Part shown: in pieces, positions 31,486-42,400 of the stretch
How the letters are laid out: each line of letters starts with the position of its first letter
Numbering within the stretch: position 1 is the stretch's first letter
Origin: Niveomyces insectorum RCEF 264
Taxonomy: Eukaryota; Ascomycota; Sordariomycetes; Hypocreales; Cordycipitaceae
Direction of reading: 5' to 3'
Length of the DNA: 64,000 nt
NCBI GenBank assembly: GCA_001636815.1
Contig: AZHD01000006.1
Location: 1,775,487-1,839,486 of the forward strand
Translations under genes and position numbers: made by a program
The notes under the pieces: generated by a model
Told to the model about the DNA's origin: nothing
Database searches by the model: none
What the model saw: only the letters and a program-made list of their open reading frames with translations

Positions 31486-31523
<38 letters not shown>
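31486..31523. repeat. 38-bp homopolymer, poly(A) in the esterase 5' leader
   Basis: T on the plus strand, so A in the esterase transcript, ending 10 nt before the start codon. In frame it would encode about twelve lysines if translation began upstream. Length should be checked for sequencing slippage. Confidence 0.85.
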
Positions 31524-31525
<2 letters not shown>

Positions 31526-33199
31526 CGCAGTCCCAAAGACGGGTATGCCGAAGCCAAGAGATGTCTGACTCGCGCATCTTATATTTCTTCAAAAACCGGC
31601 GCCCAAACGGAGAAGGGAGCATCCGGGACAAGTAACCTACTTGCCGCTCTTCGTCTTCGATTCCTCAGTTTTGCGTCCCATGCAACGCTGGTGGTGTCTA
31701 TGCTGTTTCTGGAATGTCGTCTGCTTCGACGACCAACTTTGACTGGACGCCAATCCCTAACCAGGGACAAACAACTGCCCCAAGCGAGCGACATGGAGCA
31801 TTGGATTTTCTCCCCCTTTCTGTTCTCCATGGCCGCAGTTTCCATGGGCCCGTATGGTGGTAGACAAAAGCACGTCTCGATCACCTCAAAGACCTGTTGG
31901 TTGTTAGTTCTGCCTCGCACTGCCAGCGGTCTGCATCGACTTCTTCGCACATCCTCAGGTCGCACTGGCACATCGTGGCTGGCAAAAAACGTTAAATGCT
32001 GGTCATCGTAGGTATGTAAATTATTAAAAAGCCTCCTTTACCAACCAGACAAGGCATAGATCGCAAACCTCTCATCCATCGGCTTGGGAACACCTTCGTC
32101 GGCTGCCCATCGCCCGTGCAAACCGGGACGCTTGACGTCTGGTGAACAGCCCGCAATTGAGTGAGGTTGTGTTGCGGCTCATAGTTGCATTGCAGGGCCC
32201 GACGCCACAGAGCAGCAGTCATTGTCTGCTGGTCGAGCAGCAGAGCGTTGTGTGGGTGCTTCGGCTGAATAGAGTAGGTAGAAAAGGAAAAGGGAGTGCG
32301 GCGTAGACCTCGTAACCTGGAATCCGAGACCATCGTTTACATTGTTCTGTGTCCAAAAATAGCAGATCCAGGAAACCAAAATGTGTCCTTCTTGTTCAGG
32401 GCTGCGCCCTTCGCGGCCTTCGTTGCATCGCCATCTCGCGGTGCAACGGTATCATGATGTCTGTCCGTTGCAGCGGTTGAGTCTTAATAACAACGCAGCA
32501 TTGCCGAACGAACAATGAACTGCGAGCGGTTTTAGAGGCAACAATACCAGTATTGAATCCATCATGTGAGAAAGAAAATATGAAAGAGGAGTGCAAACAT
32601 CGAGCGCTATTGGTCGTCCTGCCTGATTGGCAAGGGCTCGTTTGCCAGCGTTCCATCGTGAGTATTCTTGTTATATCAAATAGTCATTTCCCAATGTCTG
32701 AAGAAAATCACTGTTTATCAAATTAAGACTGGCTTAATGGGTGAAATAAAACCATATCTATCATTCGTGAATAACAAGTAAGTTGCCGCTTCAACAATAC
32801 CTGCATTTGGTTCTACAGGTGAGAAGGCCATTTTGCTGGGTTTTAATACTACCACGTAATTACGGAATAAAAGAGAAGTACATATTTTCCTGATCAAACA
32901 TTCAAATTTATTTATTTATTTAATTATATTTATAATTATATTTATATTTATATTTGTATTTTTAAAAAAAAAGAGGGTGAGAATAACAGACGTGGAATGG
33001 CTTTTTCAGGGTATTTCTGCTGCTGAAAATCACGGCCCTACAGCTTTCTAACAATCTCAATAGTCTATCATCCGGCTATTCTTCTAAAAAAAACTTGTTG
33101 ATCGTCACGTCGACTACCTGACGAGAAGTCAAGGCAGACAATATAACCATTTAAACGTTGCGGTATTCTCTACCACGTAATCCCTCCATATTTGATGCA
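31524..33199. other. Intergenic spacer, 1.7 kb, A/T-rich towards the end
   Basis: It comprises the esterase upstream region and the 3' flank of the monooxygenase. No gene seen. From about 32650 to 33160 it is A/T-rich, with a low-complexity core at 32905-32972. Confidence 0.5.
32905..32972. repeat. A/T-rich low-complexity tract
   Basis: Tandem TTTA/TTTATAT units (ATTTATTTATTTATT, then repeated TTTATAT) ending in a run of A. Confidence 0.7.
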
Positions 33200-34768
33200 C
33201 TAAGCGGCACCTGTAATGGCCACAGATGTTTCCGTACCGCCATCGGCGATGGTAGTATTGTTCAGCGAAGCCGCAATGTCTTCGACGAGCACGCCATTGG
33301 GTGCCGCAGCATCAGGTGTCGTTTGCTGCTTCGTTGCCCGTTCCCCGGCATCTTTCGCGGCTTGCTCTTTGTCCTCTGTGGCCCGGATCACCTCCTCCAC
33401 CACTTCGTCCGCTCGGTACGTATACACCCATCCCGCTCCGCTGTTGTCCATCGCCCGCACCCGCTCGGCAATCTCCTCGTGCAGCGGCAAGTTCCGGCGC
33501 GCCACCTCCGCCGCCACGGCTGCTCCACGGTCCAACACGCCGTACAAGTTTGCGTAGTGCGGCGAGCGCGCCCGGTCGTACACAGCGAGGGCCGCGCCCA
33601 GGGGCCGGCTGCCCTCGCGGGCCCATGCGAGCGCCCGGGCCAGCGTGTAGGCGTCCTCAAACGCGAACCCAGCGCCGGCACCGAATGCGCCCGACAGCGG
33701 GTGCGATGCATCGCCGAGGAGGGCCACGCCGGCGGTGGCCTTTTCAAGAACAAGGTCGTCTTCAACGACGTCGCCGCGGTGGCCGCCATCTGGGCCGGCG
33801 TGGCGCACGCACGATGTCAGCCGCGGCCCGTTGAACAGCGCAAATTCCTGGGTGCCGCCGACGTCCGCTGCGAGGCGCAGGAGGGCGCGCAGCGGCGGTG
33901 CGAAATCGGCGTACAGCGGCAGCAGCTGGTTGAGGTCGTATGGTTGGCCCCAGCTGGCCTTGCGGGCGCGGTCAACGGCCGTCTCGTCGGCGCCTTCGTT
34001 GCCGGGCCGGAGACGCACGGTAAGTTCAAAGTCGTCCCCGCCTAGCGGGCACGTGAACACGTACTTGCCGCCGACGTACTGCCAAAAAACGGGGACGCGC
34101 GGGATGCCATTGATGGCGGCGACATCGGCGGCGCGTAGGACGGTGCGGTACGCCGACTGGCCGTTGTACTGCAGCGTGTGGCCCGGAACGACAAACTGGC
34201 GCACCACAGAGCGGATGCCGTCGGCGCCAACGACAAGGTCAAAGGTGGCCTCTTCGCCGTCGTCGAAGCGTAGACGGACGCCGCCGGTGCCGGTGCCGGT
34301 GCCGGTGCCGGTGCCGGTGCCGTTGTCGTCTGGAGAACGCACCACGTCAACCAATTTTTTGCCGACGCGGATACGGGATGCGTCGACGGCCGACAACAGC
34401 GCCCGCTGCAGCTTGGCGCGCACCATGCGGCAGCTTAGCTGGTGCGGCGGCGTGTCATCCGGGTGATGCCGTTTGGAAATGAGGACGCCAGTGACGGCGT
34501 TCCGCTGCTCGCCGGAGCGGCCGTCCTCGGGCCGGAAGAAGTCGCGGGCGTCGATGCGGTCGGCCACACCGAGCAGTTCTAAAATACGCCACGTGTGCCT
34601 CTGCAGGGAAATGCCGCCGCCTGTCTCGCTGATGCGCGGCTTCTTTTCGTACAGGGTCCAGTCCACGAGGGCCGGCTGGTCAGGCACGTTGAGCCGGCTG
34701 AGGGCAATGGCGGCGGCCAGACCGCCGGGCCCGCCGCCGATAATGGCCACTTTCCACGGTTGAGGCAT
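33200..34768 (-). CDS. FAD-dependent monooxygenase, salicylate-hydroxylase type
   Basis: Group A flavoprotein that hydroxylates aromatic or related substrates with NAD(P)H and oxygen. Single exon, 522 residues. The N-terminal Rossmann motif is IIGGGPGGLAAA (residues 9-20), the DG motif is VVGADGIRSVVR and the FAD-ribityl motif is LLGDASHPLSGAFGAGAG, followed by EDAYTLARAL. Length exceeds the usual 420-450 residues because of a C-terminal extension of about 70 mostly polar residues and a (Gly-Thr)n insert encoded by a six-copy GCCGGT repeat. No partner genes of an aromatic-degradation pathway lie next to it, so the substrate is open. Confidence 0.9.
   Translation of the reverse strand: MPQPWKVAIIGGGPGGLAAAIALSRLNVPDQPALVDWTLYEKKPRISETGGGISLQRHTWRILELLGVADRIDARDFFRPEDGRSGEQRNAVTGVLISKRHHPDDTPPHQLSCRMVRAKLQRALLSAVDASRIRVGKKLVDVVRSPDDNGTGTGTGTGTGTGGVRLRFDDGEEATFDLVVGADGIRSVVRQFVVPGHTLQYNGQSAYRTVLRAADVAAINGIPRVPVFWQYVGGKYVFTCPLGGDDFELTVRLRPGNEGADETAVDRARKASWGQPYDLNQLLPLYADFAPPLRALLRLAADVGGTQEFALFNGPRLTSCVRHAGPDGGHRGDVVEDDLVLEKATAGVALLGDASHPLSGAFGAGAGFAFEDAYTLARALAWAREGSRPLGAALAVYDRARSPHYANLYGVLDRGAAVAAEVARRNLPLHEEIAERVRAMDNSGAGWVYTYRADEVVEEVIRATEDKEQAAKDAGERATKQQTTPDAAAPNGVLVEDIAASLNNTTIADGGTETSVAITGAA
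34283..34322. repeat. In-frame hexanucleotide repeat in the monooxygenase gene
   Basis: Six copies of GCCGGT plus a partial copy. On the minus strand it encodes alternating Gly-Thr in a surface loop before the DG motif. Copy-number changes would keep the reading frame. Confidence 0.85.
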
Positions 34769-35144
34769 GACGCGTGAAGACCGGACGCAACTATGTGATT
34801 CACTGCAGATGCCTCTCTTTCTATAGATTGTGTGTCAGACGTGTGCAACTATTCCATACGTTTTTATGCCACGCAGCGGGATCGTACGAGTGCCACAAGA
34901 CGAGGGTCTCGACCCGGGCATTTAGTCCGTCTTACGCCGTTTTTATAAGCGCACCTAGGACGAACCATTGCAGACGAAAATCTGATGCCATAGCTTATAG
35001 GGCTTGTGTGATTGTGGTGGTCATACCTGCGACGCATTGAGGGCGCTGCTTTGTAAAGCACAATAAGACGACTTTTTCCATTTTCGGTTTAGCGTCTTGG
35101 TGAGTGGTGGGGGGCCAGCCGTGCCGTGGAGATGTTGCTCAGTG
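34769..35144. other. Intergenic spacer
   Basis: This lies between the monooxygenase start and the 3' end of the transposase-like ORF. I looked for a DDE catalytic domain continuing the transposase frame and found none. Confidence 0.45.
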
Positions 35145-35594
35145 TCAGATTACGTGTGCTGGAGGCTCACTCAAGGCATCAACGTCAACATCCACGACGG
35201 GTTTGGGGTCGAGAGACTTGGAGTCGGGGCCCCTGACTTTGTGCAGTTTGACAGAAGGGTTGCGCCGTAAAAACCCGTCCAGCCAGTGCTTCCCAAGCGG
35301 TCTATCGTCGCCAGACGCGCGAAGAAGCGTGGTTGCGATGACTTTGACTTGAGGCGCGGTAGGACGCAGTCCCAGCGCATCCTGCACGTAAATCCAGCCG
35401 CATAGCTGTTCCTCTTGCGCGGGCGTAAGTCGCTGCTGACCTTTAGATGCTTGTCTGTGTGGTACGGTGCCCGATTTCCGGTTGAACAGCGTGGCAGGTG
35501 GTATGCCAAATTCGCGGGAGGCTTTTCGAATCGACGCGCCGTTGGCTAACGCGCCAAGCGCCCGTTTGACGTCATCTTCTGTGTAATCGTGCAT
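35145..35594 (-). pseudogene. Truncated pogo/Tc5-type transposase: DNA-binding half only
   Basis: Intact 149-codon ORF with two helix-turn-helix domains. The first is Psq-type (about residues 1-50: YTEDDVKRALGALANGASIR, then KASREFGIPPATLFNRKSG). The second is CENP-B/Tc5-type (about 55-125: LTPAQEEQLCGWI, PTAPQVKVIATTLL, LGKHWLDGFLRRNPSVK). The frame ends at AHVI before any part of the DDE integrase domain that follows in complete fungal pogo-like elements. No flanking inverted repeats were recognised. It is either a decayed element or a domesticated DNA-binding protein; the undamaged frame leaves the second option open. A tRNA-Tyr gene lies 261 bp away. Confidence 0.7.
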
Positions 35595-35855
35595 TGTCCT
35601 ATGCTAAACCCGATCAGAAGATAAGAATTTGTCTGTATTTTTTTCGCGTTACTTACGGCGTGACAAAGTTGGACGGTTTTTTCAGTAGAGCGCGGTTGTT
35701 CTCTGTTGTGGCTAGTATAAGGAGCGCGGGCCGCGGTCACTTCCGAAGACTTTAGCGTATTGTCCCGCTTTTCTTCGCCCGAGTCATTCTCTGTACGTGG
35801 CGTATTTCGTATATATGCACTAGCACCGTGAAACTTCCCAAATCGAATCTAATCA

Positions 35856-35942
35856 CTCCCGATGGTGTAGTTGGTTCATCACGTTCGGCTGTAATTGTCC
35901 ATTGTAACCGAAAGGTCGCCGATTCGATTTCGGCTCGGGAGA
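35856..35942 (+). tRNA. tRNA-Tyr (GTA) with a 12-nt intron
   Basis: Perfect acceptor stem CTCCCGA/TCGGGAG (35856-35862 with 35935-35941) and discriminator A at 35942. D-arm GTGTAGTTGG... carries the A box. Anticodon stem TTCGG/CCGAA (35884-35888 with 35908-35912) encloses anticodon GTA at 35891-35893. The intron is 35895-35906, one base after the anticodon as in other eukaryotic tRNA-Tyr genes. The T-arm stem is GCCGA/TCGGC with loop TTCGATT (B box). The C1-G72 pair and A73 are tyrosine identity elements in eukaryotes. A T-rich terminator follows directly. Confidence 0.9.
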
Positions 35943-35945
35943 GAA

Positions 35946-35961
35946 TTTTTTGTTTTTTTTT
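35946..35961 (+). terminator. RNA polymerase III terminator of tRNA-Tyr
   Basis: T6-G-T9 beginning four bases after the discriminator base of the tRNA gene. Confidence 0.85.
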
Positions 35962-37692
35962 ACTCCGAATGTGTAAACTACCCAACCCTTTTCATTTTTA
36001 TTTATTATTTTTCTTTTATATACTAGCCCATCTTTATTATGGTCATCGTCAGTAGATTAAAATAGACGCGTGACAGCGGAAATGATGGCTTATCATGGCA
36101 ATGACAAAATTTTCATATAATGGAACCTTATTTTGCTTTACATTACTCCAGCGCTGGATTGACAAAAGGAAATGGTCCCCAATCAACGGAACGATTGCAA
36201 AGGCCGTGGTTCTTGGTCCGCCGTCGTCAAAAAGGTGCCGAGTGAGCTGGGACTGGGACGTGAAACGAGCACGAGTCAGTGTGCAAACCGCATGCCGAGT
36301 CGTTGCAAAGGGAACCCATTTTGAGCCGAGATACGGCCTGGTCTACCCAGCCGCAAACATGGGCGTTTGCTTCGTTAGCCTACGTTGTTCGAGAGTATGC
36401 ACGTCTGCTCTTTCCGTGTGACTGTCGTGAAAGCAGAGACTCAAAAGACACGCATCTAGAACAGCCAACGCTCCGTGTTTACCGCGTTGCCTTGCCGGTG
36501 CGTTCGATTAAACCGCTCCGTTGTCGGTTTGTATTTTTGATTGCTATCCTGCCGGGTTATGCATCTAACTACAAACAATCGATAATCCTTTGCGGTATTT
36601 AATCGAAACGCGGACCTTGTGTCGTAGGGGTGAGGTTTTCATCCACGGTGCATTGGGACGGATCCGTTGTTCGTACGCGGCACGGCGCAGAACGGCCGCC
36701 TGTCTGGCTTTGACTTTGAATACGGATTTGCGGGCTACAAGTGGGACAAAAGCGGGAGGCGAAGCACAAGCCAGATCCAAAATCAAGTCTGCTGTTCTTA
36801 CAACACGCACGTAGTCATTGTGAACCGGCCTTAATCCACGTCGCCAAACTGTTTAGTCCGACGGAACAACCGTGCGAGCAGGGATGATAGGAACAAGAAA
36901 GACACAGAGAAAAACGGAAAGACACAAAAAAAAGGAAGCCGGCAGTTGACTTGTACTGATTTTGTGAGATCGAACGTCAAGCTCACAACAAACGTCTGTC
37001 CGACGCAGGCATTGTCCCGGAACACATAGCCAGAGGTCCGAACGTTTGGATACCGTTTGGGCTGTCTACCCGTACGGAGCCGCGGTGAATTTATTGCGGA
37101 AGACAACGTCAGGTACAGTAGATGGTGAATAACTCGCGGAAAATCCGGAGTATTATTGCTTCACCTGATCGTTCAGAGTCTGCAACGCTAGTATAAAACT
37201 GAGAAAGGCTAGATCGGAAATAAACTTGGTTCATACATGACAAATGCCAACGGAGAAAAGAAAAAAAAAGAAAAAAAAAAGAAATGCGGATCGTACTCCA
37301 AAAAATACGAAATTAATAAGATCAACTGAAATCTTGGGCCGACGTAGAGCGATTTTGGAAACGGAGCGGAGACGGGAGACGGGCAAAAATGTCATTCCAA
37401 CAACGTATATAGCTCAAATAGAAATTACAAATAAAAGGGGCGGACGAGTCGGAGTTGACAGAATAGGCAAGCCTGAACAGTGAAGTACCAACCAAAACAA
37501 CACGAGTTGTGCGCCAAGCAGGTTCTCGCTTAGACTTGCCCTCCTACCTCCTCGTCCTTCAGCACTGCTGGTTCTGATACAAGTCTCTCCTTTTCCCCCG
37601 CAACTTGCTAGCCTTTCTCTTTCTTTGCTTCAACAAGTGAGATAGATTTGTATCTGTTTTGCGTTGTTCGGATTCCATTTATCACACTCAAA
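35962..37692. other. Intergenic spacer, 1.7 kb
   Basis: No gene supported. A purine tract (A with scattered G) at about 37259-37285 is low complexity. The last 150 bp before 37693 are C/T-rich and look like the promoter and leader of the oxidoreductase. Confidence 0.45.
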
Positions 37693-38898
37693 ATGGCTGT
37701 CGGCATTGCTCTGATGGGCGCGGGCATCTTTGCCCAAACGGGTGAGTTCGCTGTGAAACTGCGGGACCCCTAGGTCGGCAAGACCCAGACTAACGGCGCC
37801 GGTCGTTCTGCTCTAGAACACCTCCCCGCCATTGAGGCCTGCAACCTGCTCACGCTCAAGGCCGTGTACTCGCGCTCGCAGGCCACGGCCGAGGCCCTTG
37901 CCGCCAAAGCTACGGCCAGCTCGGACTTCCAGACGTACTTTGACGAGCCCGCCGTGCCGGGCCGCAGCCTGGCCGATCTCCTGGCCCGGGCGGACATCGC
38001 CGCCGTCGCCGTCTGCATGCCCATTGCCCTGCAGCCGCAGGCCATCCGCAAGGTGCTGGCCGCCGGCAAACACGTCATCAGCGAAAAGCCCGTCGCCGAG
38101 ACCGTGGCCTCGGCCCGCAGCCTCCTCGCCGAGTACCGCCAAGCCTGCGCCGCCGCCACGGCCGCCGGCACGCGCCCCAGCGTCTGGGCCGTCGCCGAGA
38201 ACTACCGCTACCAAGCCTCGCTGCACCTGGCCGCGGACAAGGTCCGCGAGATCGGCGGCTCTCTGGTCACCTTCCACCTGAGTTCGTCCAAGTTCGTGGG
38301 CCCGGACATCAACTACTTCAACACGCCCTGGCGCAAAGTGCCCACGCACCCGGGCGGTTTCCTGCTGGACGGTGGCATCCACGACCTTGCCGGCCTGCGC
38401 ACGCTGCTCAACGCCGTCCCCAACAGCGCCGACAAGAACCGCATCACCAAGGTGACCAGTGCCACCTCCCAGCTGCTCGAGATCCTGCCGCCCATCGACA
38501 CGCTGCGCGCCGTGGCCGTCACCGCAGGCGGTGCCAGCGGCGTGCTGACGATGTCGTTCGGCACCGAGTTCGGCCCCGAGTTCAAGGCGTCCGTGACCAC
38601 GACAGAAGGCCGTGTCACCTGGCGCCAGGACCGCGTGACGGTGGTACGCCGCAACCCGCAGGAGGGCCAGCCCCCCATCGAGGTGACGTTTCCTTGCGCT
38701 GCCGGCCTCCCGGGCTATCCAGCAGCCGAGGCAAACGGCGTGAAGCCCGAGTTCGCGGCGTTTGCGCGGAGCGTTGCAGACGCCAACGGCGTCGTGGACC
38801 CACGACAATCGCCCGAGGAGGCGTTGGCCGACCTGGAGTTGATGGAGGCCATGTTCGACTCGGGAGCGGCAGGTGGCGCCCCGCGCGAGATTGTGTGA
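37693..38898 (+). CDS. Gfo/Idh/MocA-family NAD(P)-dependent oxidoreductase
   Basis: Exon 1 is 37693-37741 and exon 2 is 37817-38898, separated by a 75-bp intron (GTGAGT...CTAG), giving 376 residues. Exon 1 holds the Rossmann nucleotide-binding start IALMGAGIFAQ. Exon 2 continues with HLPAIEACNLLTLKAVYSRS, ADIAAVAVCMPIALQPQAIR and the catalytic-region motif AGKHVISEKPVAET (EKP, conserved lysine). ENYRYQ and GGFLLDGGIHDLAGLR belong to the C-terminal alpha/beta domain; the His of GGIHD is the usual active-site residue. The family oxidises or reduces sugars and related polyols, probably in the cytosol. The exact substrate cannot be told. No related sugar genes are adjacent. Confidence 0.9.
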
Positions 38899-39480
38899 TT
38901 GCAAACCGTTCAAGGGGGTTCGAGTCGTTGCATACCGGGCCCGTTGCATACCTGTAAATCTGGGTTTTGCTTACGAAGCATGCAGAAACACCTTGGCGGT
39001 GTGGAGAGCGTACAATGCATACAAAGCATGGAGATAGAAACCAAGATACAGCCTTTCCATTCGTCATCATCACAACAAAAGAAAGAGCGATTGCGTCCCT
39101 TCCTGTTTGGTTCTACTGCCGTTGTCCCCTACAGGGGGGGGTTTTACGTGCAATGGCGCCTTCCCGCTCCCGCAGCGATGTATGGTTTGCACCTTCCAGC
39201 ACGCCATTTCCCCTCCCTCCGCCTGTCAGCGCCGGCCACCACCCGTTGCACCTGCCCAAATTGGATGTTCCCGTAGACACTAAGAGCTTGTGTGGGGAAC
39301 GTTCTTATCGCTCCCACATCCTCGCTTTCCCGTGCTCTCTCTGCCTCACATTTAGCCAACCGCTTCTGCCTTTGTCTTTTCTTTTGCTGTTCTTCTCGTT
39401 CTCTTTCTCTTTCGACACATTTTTTTCCTTTTTTAACGTTTTTTTTTTCTCCTCTTCAAAGCGCCGCCCTGCCCCCAACG
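38899..39480. other. Spacer and C/T-rich leader of the amidohydrolase gene
   Basis: No gene. The 150 bp before 39481 are dominated by T and C on the plus strand. A frame runs through them without a stop, but its composition is that of a leader. Confidence 0.45.
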
Positions 39481-42400
39481 ATGGGTAGCAAAGACGACCA
39501 GCAGCTCCCCCCTTACACGGCGGTTGCGCAGCCGGGCCCCCTCCCCCCTCGCTGGCGCTTGTACGGCCGCCGGCAAGGCTTTCGACGCCACGGCCGCGGG
39601 TTGCGGATCGTGGCCCTCGTTTGTCTCCTGTTCATTGGCTTTGCGCAGTGGCGGCAACTAAAGCGGCCGGCCGAAGTCGGGCGGCCATCCGGCCCGTCCT
39701 TGTCCGCCACGAAGCTCGGGGAAGATCTAGCGACGTGCGCAGCTTTGCGCAGCCGGCCCAGGGCCGCCTCTGGCCCCGGCCGCACGCACAATGTGCGCTA
39801 TGTCGAGGGGCAGCCGGCCACGCTCATCCGCAACGCCACCGTCTGGGTGGGTGAGCCGACCGCGGCGTCATCCGTCACGACCGCGGACGTCCGCGCCGGC
39901 AAGGGTTTCCGCTGGGTGACTGCCGACGTGCTCATTGAACGCGGCCTGATCCAGCGGGTCGAGCCCGCCATCGACCTGCGCACCGTGTCCTCTGCCAACG
40001 TCGCTACGTGGGACGCTTACGGCCGCCAGTTGACCGCCGGCATTGTGGACATGCACAGCCATGCCGGCGTCGATTCCCTGCCCGAGCTGCGCGGCGACGA
40101 GGATACCAACGAACTCTCGGCCGACATTACGCCCTATGTGCGCTCCATCGACGGCATCAAGCCGCTCGACCACCAAATCCAGGTTATCAAATCGGGCGGT
40201 GTCACGACCTCCCTCATCTTGCCCGGCTCCGGCAACAACATCGGCGGCGAGGCGTATGCCATCAAGCACGCGGTGGGCCGCCATGACGGCCGCGCGGAGC
40301 TGAGCATAGCGTCCCTGCTGGCCGCCCCTGACGCGACGGACCTGCGTTACATCAAAATGGCCTGCGGCGAAAACGCGAAGCGTGTCTACGGCAAAGCGGG
40401 TGAGCGGGGGCCCTATAGCCGCCTCGGCGAGAGTTGGGAGTTCCGCCACGCCTTTGAGCAGGCGGCGGCACTTGTGCAGGCACAAGACGACTGGTGTGCC
40501 GCGGCGGAGGCGGCGGTGGCGGATACAGCCGGCGATGCGGCGGTCGGTCGTCTACAGAGGACGCTTTCGTCGTACTTGCCGCGCGCGTTGCAGTGGGACA
40601 CCCTGGCGGGCGTGCTCCGTGGCCAGGTCCAAGTCCACACCCACTGCTACACCATTCCGGATCTCGAGGCCTTTGTCGACCACACCAACGAGTTTCAGTT
40701 TCCCGTGCGTGCCTTCCACCACGCCCATCAGACGTTTCTCGTGCCCGAGGTGCTCAAGCGCGCCTGGGGTGCTGACAAGCCTGAGTACGGCCCGCCGGCG
40801 TCGGCCCTTTTCGCCGACAACATGTACTACAAGGCCGAATCCTACATAGCCTCGGAGTACGCCGGCAAGCTCCTGTATGACGAGGGCCTGACGCCCATCT
40901 ACGTCAGTGACAATCCGGTCCTTAATGCTCAACATGTACTTTTCGAAGCCGCCAAGGCTTACCACTACGGTCTGCCCTACCACGCCGCCCTGGCTTCCGT
41001 GACTACGGCGCCTGCTGATCGATTGGGCCTCGGGGAGCGTATCGGCCGCATCAAGCCTGGTTACGACGCCGACATTGTTGTGTGGGACAGCGACCCGCTT
41101 AGCGTAGGCGCCACACCCGTCCAAGTATGGATCGACGGCAAGGCCCAATTTGACGATCCCGTCGAGCTGAACAAGCCGGCCAGCACGCCCATTGTGCCGG
41201 ACCCGAAGCTGGGTCGGATTCCGGAAGAACCGGTCGAGCTGGCGGGCGATGTCGTTTTTACCGGTATTACCAAGGTGTTGATCTCCGAAGCCCATGACGG
41301 CGCTGAAAGCTTGATGGCACCGATACGCAGCGTCAATGTGGCCGTGTCCCGTGGCCGCATTACTTGTGTGGGTGTTTGCGAGGAGGAAGTTCGTGCGGCG
41401 CGCAAGAATGACGCCGCTGCTGCTCCTGCCAATGGCCCACGCCTGATGGCGCTTACAAACGGCTACCTCGCCCCGTCGTTTACGGCCTTCGGCTCGCTTC
41501 TGGGCCTCAACGAAATCGACTCCGAAAGCGACACTGACAACGGCGGATCTGGCGACGTCTTCAGCCGTGCGGTAGACGGCCTCGCCCTTGGCGGTAAGAA
41601 GCTTTTTACGGCCTACAAGTACGGCGTCACCCGCGCCGTTTCCGCGCCCAAGTTCCGCGGTGGTTTTACGCATTACGGCACTAGTGCAGGCTTTTTGACC
41701 GGTGCCTCGGCGACCCAATTGACTGACGGCACGGTCTTTGCATCCGATGCAGCGGTCCACTACACGCTCGGTTTGGCAGCCAAGCAGGGCAGTGGAACAC
41801 CGTCGCTGTCGTCCGCGGTCGGTGCGCTGCGGAGCAAGCTGCTCAAGGCGGTCAAATCCAACAGCACATCCGAAGAGGACGCGTTCTCGGAACCGGCGTA
41901 TTTGCGCCAGGTGGTGGCGGGCGACTTGCCCCTTGTCGTGACGGCGCACAGTGCCGACTCGATCGCCGCCGTCCTCAACGTGAAGAAGGATGTGGAAGCC
42001 GCTGCGACTGCATCTTCGGCGACTACCGACGCGAAAACGCCCAAGATTCGGCTGGTCATTCTCGGTGGGGCCGAATCGTTCCTTGTTGCCGAGCAGCTGG
42101 CCGCGGCGGACGTGGGCGTCGTACTGGCCCCGCTGCAGTCCTACGCGAACAGCTGGGAGCAGCGACGAGCGCTGACGGGTGCGCCGCTCACCAACGGCAC
42201 GGCTATCGACTCGCTCGTCGATGCGGGCGTGCTCGTGGCTATCGGGCTCGAGGAGGACTGGGTTTTCCGCGACTTGGCACTGCTGGCCGGTGTGGCCCAC
42301 AAGAACAGCGGCGGGCGGCTGTCCGAGAAAGAAGCCCTCGGCCTGATCTCAACGAACGTGCACAACCTGCTGGGCCTCGGTGAGACGCGCCGCAACGGCG

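Noticed and set aside
33158..34045. 295-codon plus-strand frame
   Set aside because: Opposite the FAD monooxygenase; no homology pattern.
40552..42300. 582-codon minus-strand frame opposite the amidohydrolase
   Set aside because: Compositional shadow; no domain recognisable and the plus frame has clear amidohydrolase motifs.
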